NCBI RefSeq assembly: GCF_001298105.1
Contig: NZ_LGJH01000153.1
Coordinates: 54,266-118,265, forward strand
Length of the DNA: 64,000 nt
Reading direction: 5' to 3'
DNA from: Novosphingobium sp. ST904
GTDB taxonomy: Bacteria; Pseudomonadota; Alphaproteobacteria; Sphingomonadales; Sphingomonadaceae
Positions 28,368-38,881 of this stretch are shown here, in pieces. The stretch's first letter is position 1. Every line of letters starts with the position of its first letter. The notes below the pieces were generated by a model. It saw nothing but the letters and a program-made list of their open reading frames with translations. It had not been told where the DNA came from and made no database searches. A program made the translations under genes and the position numbers.

Positions 28368-30618
28368 ATGCCTCCCAAGAACCGGCCCGAGCCTGGCCTG
28401 CCGACACGCCAGCAAATCCTCGATCTCATTCAGAATTCGTCCGACCCCGTCGGCAAACGCGAAATTGCGCGTGAATTCGGCTTGAAAGGGCAGGAGAAGA
28501 TTCAGCTCAAGTCGCTGCTGAAGGACATGGCCGAGGAAGGCCTGATCGACGGCAAGCGCACAGCATTTCATCGGATGGGCGGTATGCCCAAGGTCACTGT
28601 TCTTCGCGTGGTCCAGATCGAGGAAGGCGAGGCGATCGCCATTCCCGACACCTGGACACCGGACGATGCAACGCCGCCACCGCGCATTCGCCTGGTGGAG
28701 AAGGGGCGTGGTTCGGCGCTCAAGAAGGGCGATCGCGTACTTTCGCGCACCGAGGAAACTCCCACCGGGTGGCGCGCCTGGCCGATGAAGAAGCTCACCC
28801 TGCGATCCGAGCAGCTTCTCGGGGTCGTCGAGATCGACGGTGCGGGCAAGCCATGGTTGGCACCTGTTGACAAGCGTGTCCGCAGTTCTGCCCCGATTTC
28901 CGACCTTGGCGGCGCCGAAAAAGGCGAGCTAGTTCTGGCCGAACCGATCGGGCGATCCGCGCATCCATCGGTGAAGGTCACGGAAATCCTGGGCGAGCCA
29001 CTGGCGCCCAAAGCGTTCAGCCTTATCGCCATTCACAAGCACGGTATCCCGAACCGCTTCAACGAAGAGACCATCGAGGAAGCCGAGGCCGCGGCGAAGA
29101 TGCCGCTCAGCGCCGAGAAGCGCGAAGACCTGCGGCATCTGCCGATAGTCGCCATTGATCCTTCGGACGCCCGCGACCATGACGATGCGATCTGGGCCAA
29201 GCCGGACGCGAGGGCGGATTCGATGCACTCGTCGCCATCGCCGATGTCTCTTTCTATGTGCGGCCGGGTGGTGAGATTGACCGCGAGGCGCGGCGGCGTG
29301 GCAATTCGGTCTATTTCCCCGACCGCGTCGTGCCGATGCTGCCCGAAGTGCTCAGTGCCGACGTGTGTTCGCTGCGCTCGGGAGAGGACCGCGCGGCCAT
29401 GGCGTGCCACCTCAAGATCGATGCGCAGGGGAAGGTCGTTGGTTGGCGGTTCACACGCGCGTCGTCCGCATCCATGAAGTGATCGCTTACGAGGAGGCCC
29501 AGGCACGCATTGATGAAGGCCGTGCCGAATCGCACCTTCAGGATCTGTGGGCTTGCTGGAAGGTGCTCGCCCAGGCGCGCAGCGACCGCGATCCGCTCGA
29601 ACTTGAACTGCCCGAGCGCAGGGTAAAGCTCGACGATCAGGGCCGCATTGCCGAAATCGCCCTGCGCGAGCGTCTTGAGGCGCACCGCGTGGTCGAGGAT
29701 TTCATGATCTCCGCCAACGTTGCAGCAGCCAAGGCCCTTGAAGCCAAGGTCGCGCCGGTGGTCTACCGTGTCCATGAAGTGCCCAGCCGTGAAAAGCTCA
29801 TGGCGCTGAAAGACTATCTTGCCACCTTCGGGCGCAAGCTTTCGCTTGGGCAGGTCATCACGCCGGGCCTGTTCAACCGCATGCTCAAGGACATCGCGGA
29901 TGAGAGCGAGAAGGCGCTCATCATGGAAGCGGTGCTGCGCAGCCAGACACAGGCCTATTACGGGCCGCGCAACGAAGGTCACTTCGGCCTCGCGCTCGGT
30001 TCTTACGCCCATTTCACGTCGCCGATCCGTCGCTATGCCGACCTTCTGGTCCACCGCGCGCTGGTCGATGCCTATGGACTGGAGCAACCGGCGCCCAAGG
30101 GCAAGATTCCCGCGACCTCCGGCTTGTCTGAGCGCGACCGTGACGATCTCGGCCGCGTCAGCGAGGCCATCAGCGCCGCCGAGCGCCGCGCCATGGAGGC
30201 CGAGCGCGAGACGATCGACCGATACGTTGCGGCATGGCTTTCCGCCCGTGTCGGTGATGTGTTCGACACGCGCATCACCGGAGTTCAGAAGTTCGGGTTC
30301 TTCGCCACGATCATCGGCCTTGGTGGCGATGGTCTGGTGCCGGTTTCGACTCTGGGCGCGGAACGCTTCTCTTATGACGAGAAGGCACAGATTCTCGAAG
30401 GCGAAAGCACGGGCACCACTTATGCAATGGGCCAGATCCTGCGGCTGCGCCTGGCCGAGGCCAATCCGCTTACCGGTGCGCTCAAGTTCGAGCTGGAAGA
30501 GGGCGGCGGCCGCATCGAGCCGCGCGGCAAGCCTCAGGACTTGAAGAAGAAGGGCAAGCACTTCGTCGGCAAGCGCGGGCGGCCCGGCAACATTCGGCAT
30601 CAGGGGCGCAGGAAGTAG
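28368..30618 (+). pseudogene. rnr: Ribonuclease R, frame broken twice
   Basis: 3'-5' exoribonuclease that degrades structured RNA. N-terminal winged helix and cold-shock domains (KREIAREFGLKGQEKIQLKS). RNB catalytic start VAIDPSDARDHDDAIWA with metal-binding Asp residues. Frame breaks near 29207-29214 and 29456-29463; between and after them RGNSVYFPDRVVPMLPEVLS, FTSPIRRYADLLVHRALVDA and an S1 domain (DTRITGVQKFGFFATI) are all intact. The Lys/Arg-rich tail is typical. Joined, it gives about 750 residues, normal for RNase R; each break needs one added base, so errors are likely. Confidence 0.88.
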
Positions 30619-30629
30619 TCGGTCGTTTC

Positions 30630-30652
30630 CGTCCCGGATTCGCTTCGGGACG
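30630..30652. terminator. Hairpin between rnr and the stress protein gene
   Basis: CGTCCCG and CGGGACG pair around a 9-base loop, 12 bases after the rnr stop and before the convergent universal stress protein gene. Plausible bidirectional terminator without a clear T-run. Confidence 0.45.
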
Positions 30653-30670
30653 AACGCCGCTTTTGCGATC

Positions 30671-31125
30671 CTAGCTCAGGCGCTCGATCGCTTCGGCATC
30701 GAGGGTGCCGGGAATCACGAAAACGGGGCAGGGCATCTGCCCCAGTCCGGCGCGGTGAAGTGCGCAACGAGTGGGCCCGGCCCGCCTTCCCGGGCGGCGC
30801 CGAGCACGAGTGCCGAGACCTCGGCGTGCTCTTTCAGGTACTGCCGCACGATCTTGATGTCCTCGCCCATGCGGACCGAGATTACCGGCATCTTAGCGCC
30901 TTGTGATAAAAGGTTGCCGGCGGCGGCCGTCACCAGCGTTTCCGCACGGGCGCGGGCCTCTTCCTCGATGGTAGCCTGAACCCCCCCGAAGGCATTGAAC
31001 GGCTGGGGCGGCACGAGGGCCAGCAGATGCAGTGCACCATCGGTCTTCGCGGCGCGGCGTGCCGCGAATTGCAGCGCCACCAGCGCTTCTTCCGTTTCGT
31101 CGACGATGACCAGGTAGATGCGCAT
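30671..31125 (-). pseudogene. Universal stress protein (UspA family), frame broken near 3' end
   Basis: It begins [20 protein letters not shown] with alternating beta/alpha UspA pattern and the nucleotide-binding region LVLGAAREGGPGPLVAHF. The frame breaks near 30738-30747; shifting one base continues GQMPCPVFVIPGTLDAEAIE to a TAG at 30671-30673, as expected for the family (C-terminal strand CPVFVIPG). Without the shift it would end prematurely as WGRCPAPFS. Probably a sequence error. Role: stress-related nucleotide-binding protein. Confidence 0.78.
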
Positions 31126-31291
31126 AGTGTTCCCTCTTGAACACGGGTTATCGGGCTATTCAGGTCACGGTGCAAGCCATCACGAATGCGAAAAAAGGCG
31201 TGCGAAGGCGCTTGTGCGCGCGGCTCAACTTGTCCAAGGAAAGGCGGACCCCGCACACCTCCCCAGGAAAACAAGGGACACACAAGCTTCC

Positions 31292-32602
31292 ATGCCCATC
31301 GAGATCAAGATGCCCGCCCTGTCCCCCACGATGGAAGAGGGAAAACTGGCAAAATGGCTGGTTAAGGAAGGCGACACCGTCAGTTCCGGCGATATCATGG
31401 CCGAAATCGAAACCGATAAGGCCACGATGGAGTTCGAAGCCGTCGACGAAGGCACCATCGGCAAGATTATGATCGCCGAAGGTACCGAAGGCGTGAAGGT
31501 TGGAACCGTGATCGCCGTCCTCGCCGGTGAAGGTGAAGACGTCAGTGCCGTTTCCGCCGCACCTGCCGCCGCCAAGACCGAAGCCCCCAAGGCCGCCGAT
31601 GCCGCTCCGGCTCCGGCTGCCGCCGCGCCTGCCCCGGTCGCCTCTGCGCCTGCTGCCAAGGACGGCCGCGTTGCCGCTTCGCCGCTTGCCAAGCGTATCG
31701 CCGCCGACAAGGGCGTAGACCTTGCCACCGTGAAGGGTTCCGGCCCGAACGGCCGCATCGTCAAGGCAGACGTCGACAGCGCGCAGCCCGGTTCGGCCAA
31801 GCCTGCCGCCGCTGCTCCGGCACCTGCTGCCGCCGCGCCCGCCGCCGCCGAAGCCAAGGCTCCTGCCGTCGACATGGCACCGGAAACCCGTGCGCTGCTC
31901 GACGATCGGGTTCCGCACGCGGTCACCAAGCTTTCGGGAATGCGCAAGACGATCGCCAAGCGCCTTACCCAGTCCAAGCAGGAAGCGCCGCACATCTACC
32001 TTTCGGTCGATGTCCGCCTCGACAAGCTTATGGCGCTGCGCGCCGAACTGAACGCCATGCTCGAAAAGCAGGGCGTGAAGGTCTCGGTCAACGACATGCT
32101 GGTCAAGGCACTTGGCCGCGCGCTGATCGACGTGCCGGAGTGCAACGTGACCTTCGCCGGCAACGAACTGATCACTTACGCCAGAGCCGACATCTCTGTC
32201 GCGGTCTCGATCCCCGGCGGGCTCATCACCCCGATCGTCACCGATGCGAGCGGCAAGTCCTTCTCGCAGATCGCCAAGGACATGAAGGATCTTGGCACGC
32301 GTGCCCGCGAGGGCAAGCTTGCTCCCGGCGAGTATCAGGGCGGCACCGCCTCGATCTCGAACATGGGCATGATGGGCATCAAGCAGTTCTCGGCCGTCAT
32401 CAACCCGCCGCAGTCGACCATCCTGGCGATCGGCGCGGGTGACAAGCGCCCGTGGGTCATGCCCGACGGCACGCTCGGCGTGGCGACCGTCATGAGCGCA
32501 ACCGGCAGCTTCGACCACCGCGCGGTGGACGGTGCGGATGGTGCGCGCCTGATGGCCGCGTTCCGCGAATACGTCGAGACCCCGCTCGGGATGGTCGCCT
32601 GA
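31292..32602 (+). CDS. pdhC: Pyruvate dehydrogenase E2, dihydrolipoamide acetyltransferase
   Basis: 436 residues. N-terminal lipoyl domain with [15 protein letters not shown] (lipoyl-Lys). Long Ala/Pro linkers. Peripheral-subunit-binding domain [35 protein letters not shown]. Second linker, then catalytic acetyltransferase domain with [20 protein letters not shown] and the HxxxDG active site [16 protein letters not shown] at 31292 preceded by CAAGGGACACACAAGC. Grouped with a thioesterase and E3; the E1 genes are not in this window. Confidence 0.96.
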   Translation: MPIEIKMPALSPTMEEGKLAKWLVKEGDTVSSGDIMAEIETDKATMEFEAVDEGTIGKIMIAEGTEGVKVGTVIAVLAGEGEDVSAVSAAPAAAKTEAPKAADAAPAPAAAAPAPVASAPAAKDGRVAASPLAKRIAADKGVDLATVKGSGPNGRIVKADVDSAQPGSAKPAAAAPAPAAAAPAAAEAKAPAVDMAPETRALLDDRVPHAVTKLSGMRKTIAKRLTQSKQEAPHIYLSVDVRLDKLMALRAELNAMLEKQGVKVSVNDMLVKALGRALIDVPECNVTFAGNELITYARADISVAVSIPGGLITPIVTDASGKSFSQIAKDMKDLGTRAREGKLAPGEYQGGTASISNMGMMGIKQFSAVINPPQSTILAIGAGDKRPWVMPDGTLGVATVMSATGSFDHRAVDGADGARLMAAFREYVETPLGMVA

Positions 32603-32603
32603 C

Positions 32604-32984
32604 GTGAGCGAGCATCCACGCGACCCGGTGATCCGGGTCACGGCCATGCCGGCTGACGCCAACGCCTATGGAGACATCTTCGGCGGCTGGCTGATGAGCC
32701 AGATGGACATGGGTGCCGGCCTCGTCGCCGCCCGTCGCTCGCGCGGTCGCGCGGTGACGGTGGCGATGGACGGCATGCAGTTCCACCTGCCGGTCAAGGT
32801 TGGCGACGAGGTTTCGGTCTACGGCGAAATTCAGCGCGTGGGCCGTACTTCGCTGACCATCGCCATCGAGGCATGGCGTCGGCACCGGCATGAAGAGGAA
32901 GAAGTGAAGGTGACACAGGCGGTGTTCACCTTCGTCGCGGTGAACGAATTCGGCAAACCGCGCGTCATCGATCAGGAGAAATAA
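32604..32984 (+). CDS. Hotdog-fold acyl-CoA thioesterase (YciA-like)
   Basis: 126 residues, GTG start 1 base after the pdhC stop. Signature ANAYGDIFGGWLMSQMDMG (catalytic Asp in the GD.FGGW context of YciA/acyl-CoA thioesterase hotdogs), followed by DGMQFHLPVKVGDEVSVYGE. Hydrolyses acyl-CoA esters; chain-length preference cannot be read from sequence. Its position between pyruvate dehydrogenase E2 and E3 genes suggests a link with acetyl-CoA level control, which is inference. Confidence 0.9.
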   Translation: MSEHPRDPVIRVTAMPADANAYGDIFGGWLMSQMDMGAGLVAARRSRGRAVTVAMDGMQFHLPVKVGDEVSVYGEIQRVGRTSLTIAIEAWRRHRHEEEEVKVTQAVFTFVAVNEFGKPRVIDQEK

Positions 32985-32988
32985 CTCA

Positions 32989-34406
32989 GTGGCTGATACT
33001 TACGACGTCATCGTCCTCGGTTCCGGCCCCGGCGGCTACGTTTCGGCGATCCGCTGTGCGCAACTCGGACTGAAGACCGCCATCGTCGAGCGCGAACGCC
33101 TCGGCGGCATCTGCCTCAACTGGGGCTGCATCCCGACCAAGGCGCTGCTGCGCTCGGCCGAGGTGTTCCACCAGATGAAGCATGCCAAGGATTACGGCCT
33201 GGCGGCGGACAACATCACCGCCGACCTCGACGCGGTGGTCAAGCGCTCGCGCGGGGTAGCCGACAAGCTCAATCAGGGCGTTACGCACCTGATGAAGAAG
33301 AACAAGATTGCCGTGCACTTCGGCAACGGCAAGCTCGTGGCTCCGGGCAAGCTCTCCGTCACGATGCCGACGGCAAGGCGACCGAACTGGCCGCCAAGCA
33401 CATCATCATCGCCACGGGGGCCCGCGCGCGTGACCTTCCCAAGCCCAAGGCCGACGGAGCGCGCGTGTGGACCTATCGCCACGCGATGACGCCGAAGGAA
33501 ATGCCGAAGAAGCTCCTGGTCATCGGTTCGGGCGCGATCGGTATCGAATTCGCCAGCTTCTACAACGACATGGGTGTCGATACGACCGTCGTCGAGATGA
33601 TGGACCGTATCGTTCCTGTTGAGGACGCCGACGTCTCCACCTTCCTCGAGAAGGCGCTGACCAAGCAGGGCCTCAAGATCATGACGGGCGCCAAGACCGG
33701 AGATATCGCGGTCGGCAAGGACGGCGTGAAGGTTGCGTTGACCGACAAGAAGGGCAAGACTGAAACGGTCGAGTTCAGCCATGTCATCGTCGCGATCGGC
33801 ATTGTCCCCAATGTCGAGAACATCGGGCTGGAAGATCTCGGTATCGAACCCGACAAGCGCTTCCACATCAAGGTCGATCCCTACGGCCGCACCAACGTCA
33901 AGGGCGTGTGGGCCATTGGCGACTGTGTGGAAGGCCCCTGGCTGGCGCACAAGGCCAGCCACGAAGGTGTCACCACTGCCGAAACCATTGCTCAGGAACT
34001 GGGCAACAAGGATGTTCACCCGCACCCGCTCGACCGTAACAACATCCCGGGTTGCACCTACTGCCACCCGCAGGTGGCGTCGGTCGGCATGACCGAGGCC
34101 AAGGCCAAGGAAGCGGGCTACGAGCTGAAGGTCGGCAACTTCCCGTTCGTCGGTAACGGCAAGGCGATCGCGCTCGGCGAGCCGGAAGGCTTCATCAAGA
34201 CCGTGTTCGACGCCAAGACCGGCGAATTGCTGGGGGCTCACATGATCGGCGCGGAAGTCACCGAGTTGATCCAGGGCTACGTGGTCGGCAAGACCCTCGA
34301 AACCACCGAGGCCGAGCTGATCCAGACCGTGTTCCCGCACCCGACACTGTCGGAAATGATGCACGAGGCGACGCTCTCGGCTTACGGTCGCGCTATCCAC
34401 TTCTAA
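32989..34406 (+). pseudogene. lpdA: Dihydrolipoyl dehydrogenase (E3), frame broken once
   Basis: FAD enzyme that reoxidises lipoyl groups of the dehydrogenase complex. GTG start 32989. It has FAD motif GSGPGGYVSAIRCAQLG and redox disulfide GGICLNWGCIPTKALL. The frame breaks near 33361-33363; it resumes DADGKATELAAKHIIIATGA, NAD motif VIGSGAIGIEFASFY, FAD motif GVWAIGDCVEG, and C-terminal active-site HPTLSEMMHEA. Adding one base gives about 472 residues, the normal size. E3 is normally indispensable, so an assembly error is far more likely than loss. Confidence 0.9.
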
Positions 34407-34430
34407 GGATCGCGTCTCCGGACGAAAATG

Positions 34431-34467
34431 AGAAGGGCGGGTCCTTGCGGGCCCGCCCTTTCTCTTT
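34431..34467 (+). terminator. Intrinsic terminator after lpdA
   Basis: AAGGGCGGG-CC / GG-CCCGCCCTT with a TTGC loop and a following TCTCTTT tract, starting 24 bases after the lpdA stop. Lies between convergent lpdA and the GNAT gene. Confidence 0.75.
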
Positions 34468-34490
34468 GGTTCGGTAGCGGAGGATCGCGC

Positions 34491-35003
34491 TCAGCCGAAG
34501 TTCTTGGAGAGTATGACCAGAGTGGGATCGCCGATGAAGGGTTCGGGGATGAAGCCCTTGTCACGTTCCACTTCGATGGCCGCGCTGTTTTCGCGGCTCT
34601 CGATGGCGATGATGCGCTTGCAGCCGCGGGCATCGGCCTGTTTGCCGAGGAAGTCGAGCATGGCCCAGCCCACGCCCTTGCCCTTGTGATCCGCTCGCAC
34701 TGAAATCGCTACTTCGGCGGAATCGCTGTTGTCGTCGAAGGCGAGCACGCCCGAGGCGATGATCCCGCCGTCTTCAGAGAATCCCAGCCACGATTCGGTA
34801 CGGTAATGGTCCGCTTTGACGATGGGTGCGATCTGCTGCGGGCTGACCCTGTCGGCGGCGGCGAAGAAGCGGAACCGCCGGTCGTCATCGGTCACCCGTT
34901 CGAAGAATTCCGCCAGAGCCTCGGCATCGTTCTGGGTGGCCGGGCGGACGTCGAGCACGATCCCGGAACGGGTCGGCAGCGTGATGGCGTCATTGAGGGA
35001 CAT
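34491..35003 (-). CDS. GNAT-family N-acetyltransferase, possibly Pat-like
   Basis: 170 residues from ATG 35001-35003, starting MSLNDAITLPTRSG. GNAT motif A is visible in VAISVRADHKGKGVGWAML (Q/RxxGxG/A acetyl-CoA loop as RADHKGKGVG), with the motif B-like RIIAIESRENSAA. The sequence VRPATQNDAEALAEFFERVT resembles the GNAT domain of protein acetyltransferases that modify acyl-CoA synthetases. It is divergent from acs, which supports, without proving, a role in Acs lysine acetylation. Confidence 0.78.
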   Translation of the reverse strand: MSLNDAITLPTRSGIVLDVRPATQNDAEALAEFFERVTDDDRRFRFFAAADRVSPQQIAPIVKADHYRTESWLGFSEDGGIIASGVLAFDDNSDSAEVAISVRADHKGKGVGWAMLDFLGKQADARGCKRIIAIESRENSAAIEVERDKGFIPEPFIGDPTLVILSKNFG

Positions 35004-35120
35004 GGGTCGAACTCCACTGGAATTGTGTCGGTTCCTTAGGCGCTTGTACCATGATCCGGCATTGATCGGGATCATCGAACGCCGTCGCCTGCGGCCAAGG
35101 CTAACACGACCTGCCAGTTA

Positions 35121-35138
35121 TGTCCCGCTAGTGGGACA
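35121..35138. promoter_or_regulatory. 18-bp palindrome upstream of acs
   Basis: TGTCCCGCTAGTGGGACA is an interrupted palindrome (TGTCCC-N6-GGGACA, inner CTAG symmetric, one mismatched pair). It lies 123 bases before the acs ATG in the GNAT/acs divergent region. Candidate operator or activator site; the binding factor is unknown. Confidence 0.45.
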
Positions 35139-35261
35139 AGTCGTTGCAAGACAGGTAGCGCTTGGCGATTCATCGGTTAATGTAGGGAGGAACCGGCCGC
35201 TCGCGAAGCTGGCCTAGAATGTCGTTTGCCGGGCAGTGCCTGGCGAGAGGAGTAGGAAGTC

Positions 35262-37210
35262 ATGGCCGAGGCCATCTATCCCGTGCCCGCCGAATGGGCC
35301 GAGAACGCCCTGATCGATGAGGCGCGCTATCAGCAGATGTACGCCCGTTCAATCGAGGATCCCGAGGGTTTCTGGCGGGAAGAAGCGCAGCGGGTGGACT
35401 GGATCAAGCCTTTCGAGGTGGTTAAGCAGACCAGCTTCAACGAGGCGGACTTCGGTATTTCATGGTTCCCGGACGGCACGCTCAATCTCTCGGCGAACTG
35501 CCTTGATCGACACCTAGAGGCACGAGAGAACGACATAGCGATCCTCTGGGAGCCGGACGATCCGAAGAATCCCGAGCGCCGCATCACATACGGCGAGCTT
35601 CACGAATCCGTTTGCCGTTTTGCCAACCTGCTCAAGGCACGCGGCGTCAAGAAGGGTGAGCGCGTCACCATCTATCTGCCGATGGTGCCCGAGGCAGCCG
35701 TCGCCATGCTGGCCTGTGCGCGCATCGGTGCGATCCACTCGATCGTCTTTGCCGGCTTCTCTCCGGATGCGCTGGCGGGGCGCATCCAGGATTGTGACAG
35801 CCGCATCGTTCTCACCAGCGACGAAGGGCTGCGCGGGGGCAAGAAGGTTGCGCTCAAGGCCAATGTCGATGAGGCGCTGAAGGCGTGTCCCGGTGTCGAC
35901 AGCGTCATCGTGCTGGCGCATACCGGCGCCGAAGTGCCGATGGTCGAAGGGCGCGACATCGACTGGGCTTCCGCCGCGGGCGGGCAGTCCGCCGATTGCC
36001 CGCCAGAGGAGATGGGCGCCGAAGACCCGCTGTTCATCCTCTACACCTCCGGCTCCACCGGCAAGCCCAAGGGTGTGCTCCATACCACCGGCGGTTACGC
36101 CGTCTGGGCTTCGATGACGCATGAATACGTCTTCGATTACCGACCCGGCCAGATCTACTGGTGCGCGGCCGACATCGGCTGGGTCACGGGGCATTCCTAT
36201 GTCGTCTACGGGCCGCTGATGAACGGCGCGACCACGGTGATGTTCGAAGGCGTTCCCAACTTCCCCGACGCCAGCCGGTTCTGGCAGGTGGTCGACAAGT
36301 TCGGGGTCGAGATATTCTACGGTGCTCCCACGGCCCTGCGCGCGCTGATGCGCGAGGGGGACGAATTCGTGAAGAAGACCAGCCGCAAGAGCCTGCGCCT
36401 GCTCGGTTCGGTGGGCGAGCCGATCAATCCCGAAGCCTGGTCCTGGTATCACGAGGTCGTGGGCGAGGGCCGCTGCCCGATCGTCGACACCTGGTGGCAA
36501 ACCGAGACGGGCGGGGCCATGATAACCCCGTTGCCCGGCGCCACCGCGCTCAAGCCGGGTTCGGCCAGCAAGCCGTTCTTCGGCGTGAAGCCCGTGCTGC
36601 TGGACAACGACGGCACCGTCCTGGAAGGAGCGGCCGACGGCTGCCTTGTCATCGCGGATAGCTGGCCCGGCCAGATGCGCACGGTCTGGGGCGATCACGA
36701 GCGTTTCTTCAAGACCTATTTCAGCACTTTCCCCGGCACCTACTTCACCGGCGACGGCTGCCGCCGGGACGAGGACGGGTACTTCTGGATCACCGGGCGG
36801 ATCGACGACGTCATCAACGTATCGGGCCACCGGATGGGCACGCCGAGATCGAATCGGCGCTGGTCGCGCATCCGGCGGTGGCCGAGGCGGCGGTGGTGGG
36901 CATGCCGCACGAGATCAAGGGGCAGGGGATCTACGCCTTCGTCACCTGCAATGCCGAAGTCGAGCCGGACGAGGCCCTGCGCCGCGAACTCATCAAGTGG
37001 GTCCGCCATGAAATCGGGCCGATCGCCACGCCTGACGTGATCCAGTTCGCGCCGGGCCTGCCCAAGACGCGTTCGGGCAAGATCATGCGCCGCATCCTGC
37101 GCAAGATCGGCGAGAACGACTTTTCGAACCTCGGCGATACCTCGACGCTCGCCGATCCTTCGGTGGTCGACAACCTGATCGCCAACCGGCCCCAGCCAGC
37201 GGCGGCCTGA
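35262..37210 (+). pseudogene. acs: Acetyl-CoA synthetase, frame broken once near 3' end
   Basis: AMP-forming acetate-CoA ligase. It starts ATG 35262 after GAGAGGAGTAGGAAG. Adenylation motifs [47 protein letters not shown] and [20 protein letters not shown]. The frame breaks near 36838-36843 inside the hinge (GHRMGTAEIESAL); it resumes [20 protein letters not shown] and contains the acetylatable Lys in [15 protein letters not shown]. Joined length is about 649 residues, as expected. One missing base explains the break. Confidence 0.9.
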
Positions 37211-37234
37211 AGATCGCAGGACCGCAGCGAAAAC

Positions 37235-37277
37235 GGGCGGGAGACGAATATGAAAGATTCGCCTCCCCGCCCCTTTT
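37235..37277 (+). terminator. Intrinsic terminator after acs
   Basis: GGGCGGGAGACGAAT (37235-37249) pairs with ATTCGCCTCCCCGCCC (37257-37272) with one bulge and a 7-base loop, followed by CTTTT. It begins 24 bases after the acs stop. Confidence 0.75.
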
Positions 37278-37326
37278 GCAAAACGGTCTGTTCGATCAGG
37301 CTTTCGCCCGGCCTGCGGCGGACCGA

Positions 37327-38048
37327 TCACGGCTTCTGCGCAAACAGGATGACGTGCTCCAGCGGTTCGTCGCCGGGTGCCTCCTGGCCGGGCGCTTCGC
37401 CGATGCAGGCTTCGACGGAGACGACCGTCACTTCGAAACCCATCGCGGCGAGCAGCGCCGAAAACTCGGCGTCCGGCGTTGCCGACCAGATCGCCAGGAT
37501 ACCCCGAGGCTTCAGCGCCGTCATGGCGGCCCTGAGGCCCATTCGCGAATAGAGCCAGTCGTTCACCCGGCGGGTGAGCCCTTCGGGGCCGTTGTCGACA
37601 TCGAGCAGGATCGCGTCATAGGCGCTATCCGCCGCATTTATCAGTATCGCGACGTCGTCCTGCACGAGCTGGACCCGGGCGTCGTCCAGGCAGCCGGCCG
37701 TGAAGGCCCGCATCGGTCCGCGCGCCCATTTTATGATCTCGGGCACGATCTCCGCCACGATGACCTGGGCGTCGGACGCCAGGGTTTCGAGGGCGCGCGC
37801 AAGGTGAAACCCATGCCATAGCCGCCGATGAGCATCTGCAGGTCGGCACGGGTGCCGAGCCGCTCGCAGGTCATCGTGGCAAGTGCCTCTTCCGACGAAA
37901 AGAGATCGGTACTCATGAGCTCGTGCTTGTCGAGCAGAATGACAAAATCGTCACCGTTGCGCACGAGCCGTAAACGGTCGCCGTTCGGAACGTGCGCTAT
38001 ATCGATGAGCTCGTCGCCGGGCAGAAGATCGGAAACAGGAGCGTTCAA
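37327..38048 (-). pseudogene. Spermidine-synthase-like methyltransferase-fold protein, frame broken once
   Basis: Reconstructed about 240 residues: NAPVSDLLPGDELIDIAHVP..., ILLDKHELMSTDLFSSEEAL, then the glycine-rich cofactor loop MLIGGYGMGFTLRA. The frame breaks near 37788-37798 and resumes LETLASDAQVIVAEIVPEII, DAILLDVDNGPEG and LKPRGILAIWSATPDAEF. The fold matches spermidine synthase/SpeE-like proteins, but the polyamine-site residues cannot be confirmed. No ATG is evident; TTG at 38046-38048 is a guess. Likely a sequence error. Confidence 0.7.
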
Positions 38049-38109
38049 CTCCTGATCCCGGCATCGGTCGCGGAATGGACGATCGCGGACTGGGGGTGAG
38101 GGTGCAGAA

Positions 38110-38424
38110 TTACTTCCCGCGTGCCTTGCGCGCGGCGTAGCGGGCGTCACGCGCCGCCTTGCGCTCTTCCTCGGTAGGCTCGGGCTTGGGCGCGGCCGCT
38201 GCGGCCTGTTCCGCCTTGGCTGCAAGGTCACGCTCGCGCTTTTCCTTGGCCGCCTTGCGCTTTTCCGCAAGGGCCAGCTCGCGCGCTTCAGCCTTCGCCA
38301 CGCGTTCCGCCTGGACGGCCGGATCGATCGGAGCCTTCGCCTTCAGCGCTGCGAGCGCCTTGGCCCGCGCCTCAGCCGCGGCGTTCTGCCGGGCTGCCAC
38401 GCCCGGCTCCTTGTATGCTGCCAT
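38110..38424 (-). CDS. Ala/Lys/Glu-rich helical protein (DUF6481-like)
   Basis: 104 residues, MAAYKEPGVAARQNAAAEAR..., extremely rich in Ala, Lys, Glu and Arg, forming one long charged helix (EKRKAAKEKRERDLAAKAEQ) and ending AARKARGK. The N-terminal YKEPGVAARQNAAA pattern is shared with small DUF6481 proteins of sphingomonads. Function unknown; could bind nucleic acid or be a stress protein. Confidence 0.72.
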   Translation of the reverse strand: MAAYKEPGVAARQNAAAEARAKALAALKAKAPIDPAVQAERVAKAEARELALAEKRKAAKEKRERDLAAKAEQAAAAAPKPEPTEEERKAARDARYAARKARGK

Positions 38425-38881
38425 TGTATTCTACCTAATTGCGTCGTCGCCACCGGCTGCGGATGTGATGGGATCATCATCCTTGGAGGTGTTGAAGAAC
38501 GGGATGGTTCCGGACGATCATGGACATCGTCCCTGATCTTTTGTTGACGGGCCTGGTCCAACGCGGCGCAGGCCCTGCTTGCAGCGTCTTGAGGACAGGT
38601 GAGGTGCACGCCGCACCCAGCCATTATCCTTCAAAGGGCGACATCAGTGGAATCGCCCATTATCAAGACATGCGCTTTCTGTCACGGACTGTTGCTTCGT
38701 GCAGGAATGGCCCTCCCGCCGTACCGGCCGGACAGGCGCCGCAAAGGTAATGGTGTTCCCACGGCGCAACAATCTGTATGCGACCTGCAAAGCCGCTCCC
38801 GCGGTTCCACGATGCCGCGCCGGCATGCCCGGGCCAGGACGAAAACCTGGACCCGGATCAAAGAAAGTCCCTGCCGAGTTC
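38425..38881. other. Gene-free divergent region before rsgA
   Basis: About 457 bases with no supported gene. Open frames on both strands lack protein-like composition. The rsgA frame extends upstream to 38699 but the extension (many Arg/Pro/Gly, no homology) is not convincing as coding. The promoters of the DUF6481-like gene and rsgA must lie here; no hairpin or tRNA seen. Confidence 0.45.

Noticed and set aside
31160..32662. 500-codon open frame antisense to pdhC
   Set aside because: Shadow of the Ala/Pro-rich E2 gene; low-complexity His/Gly/Arg product.
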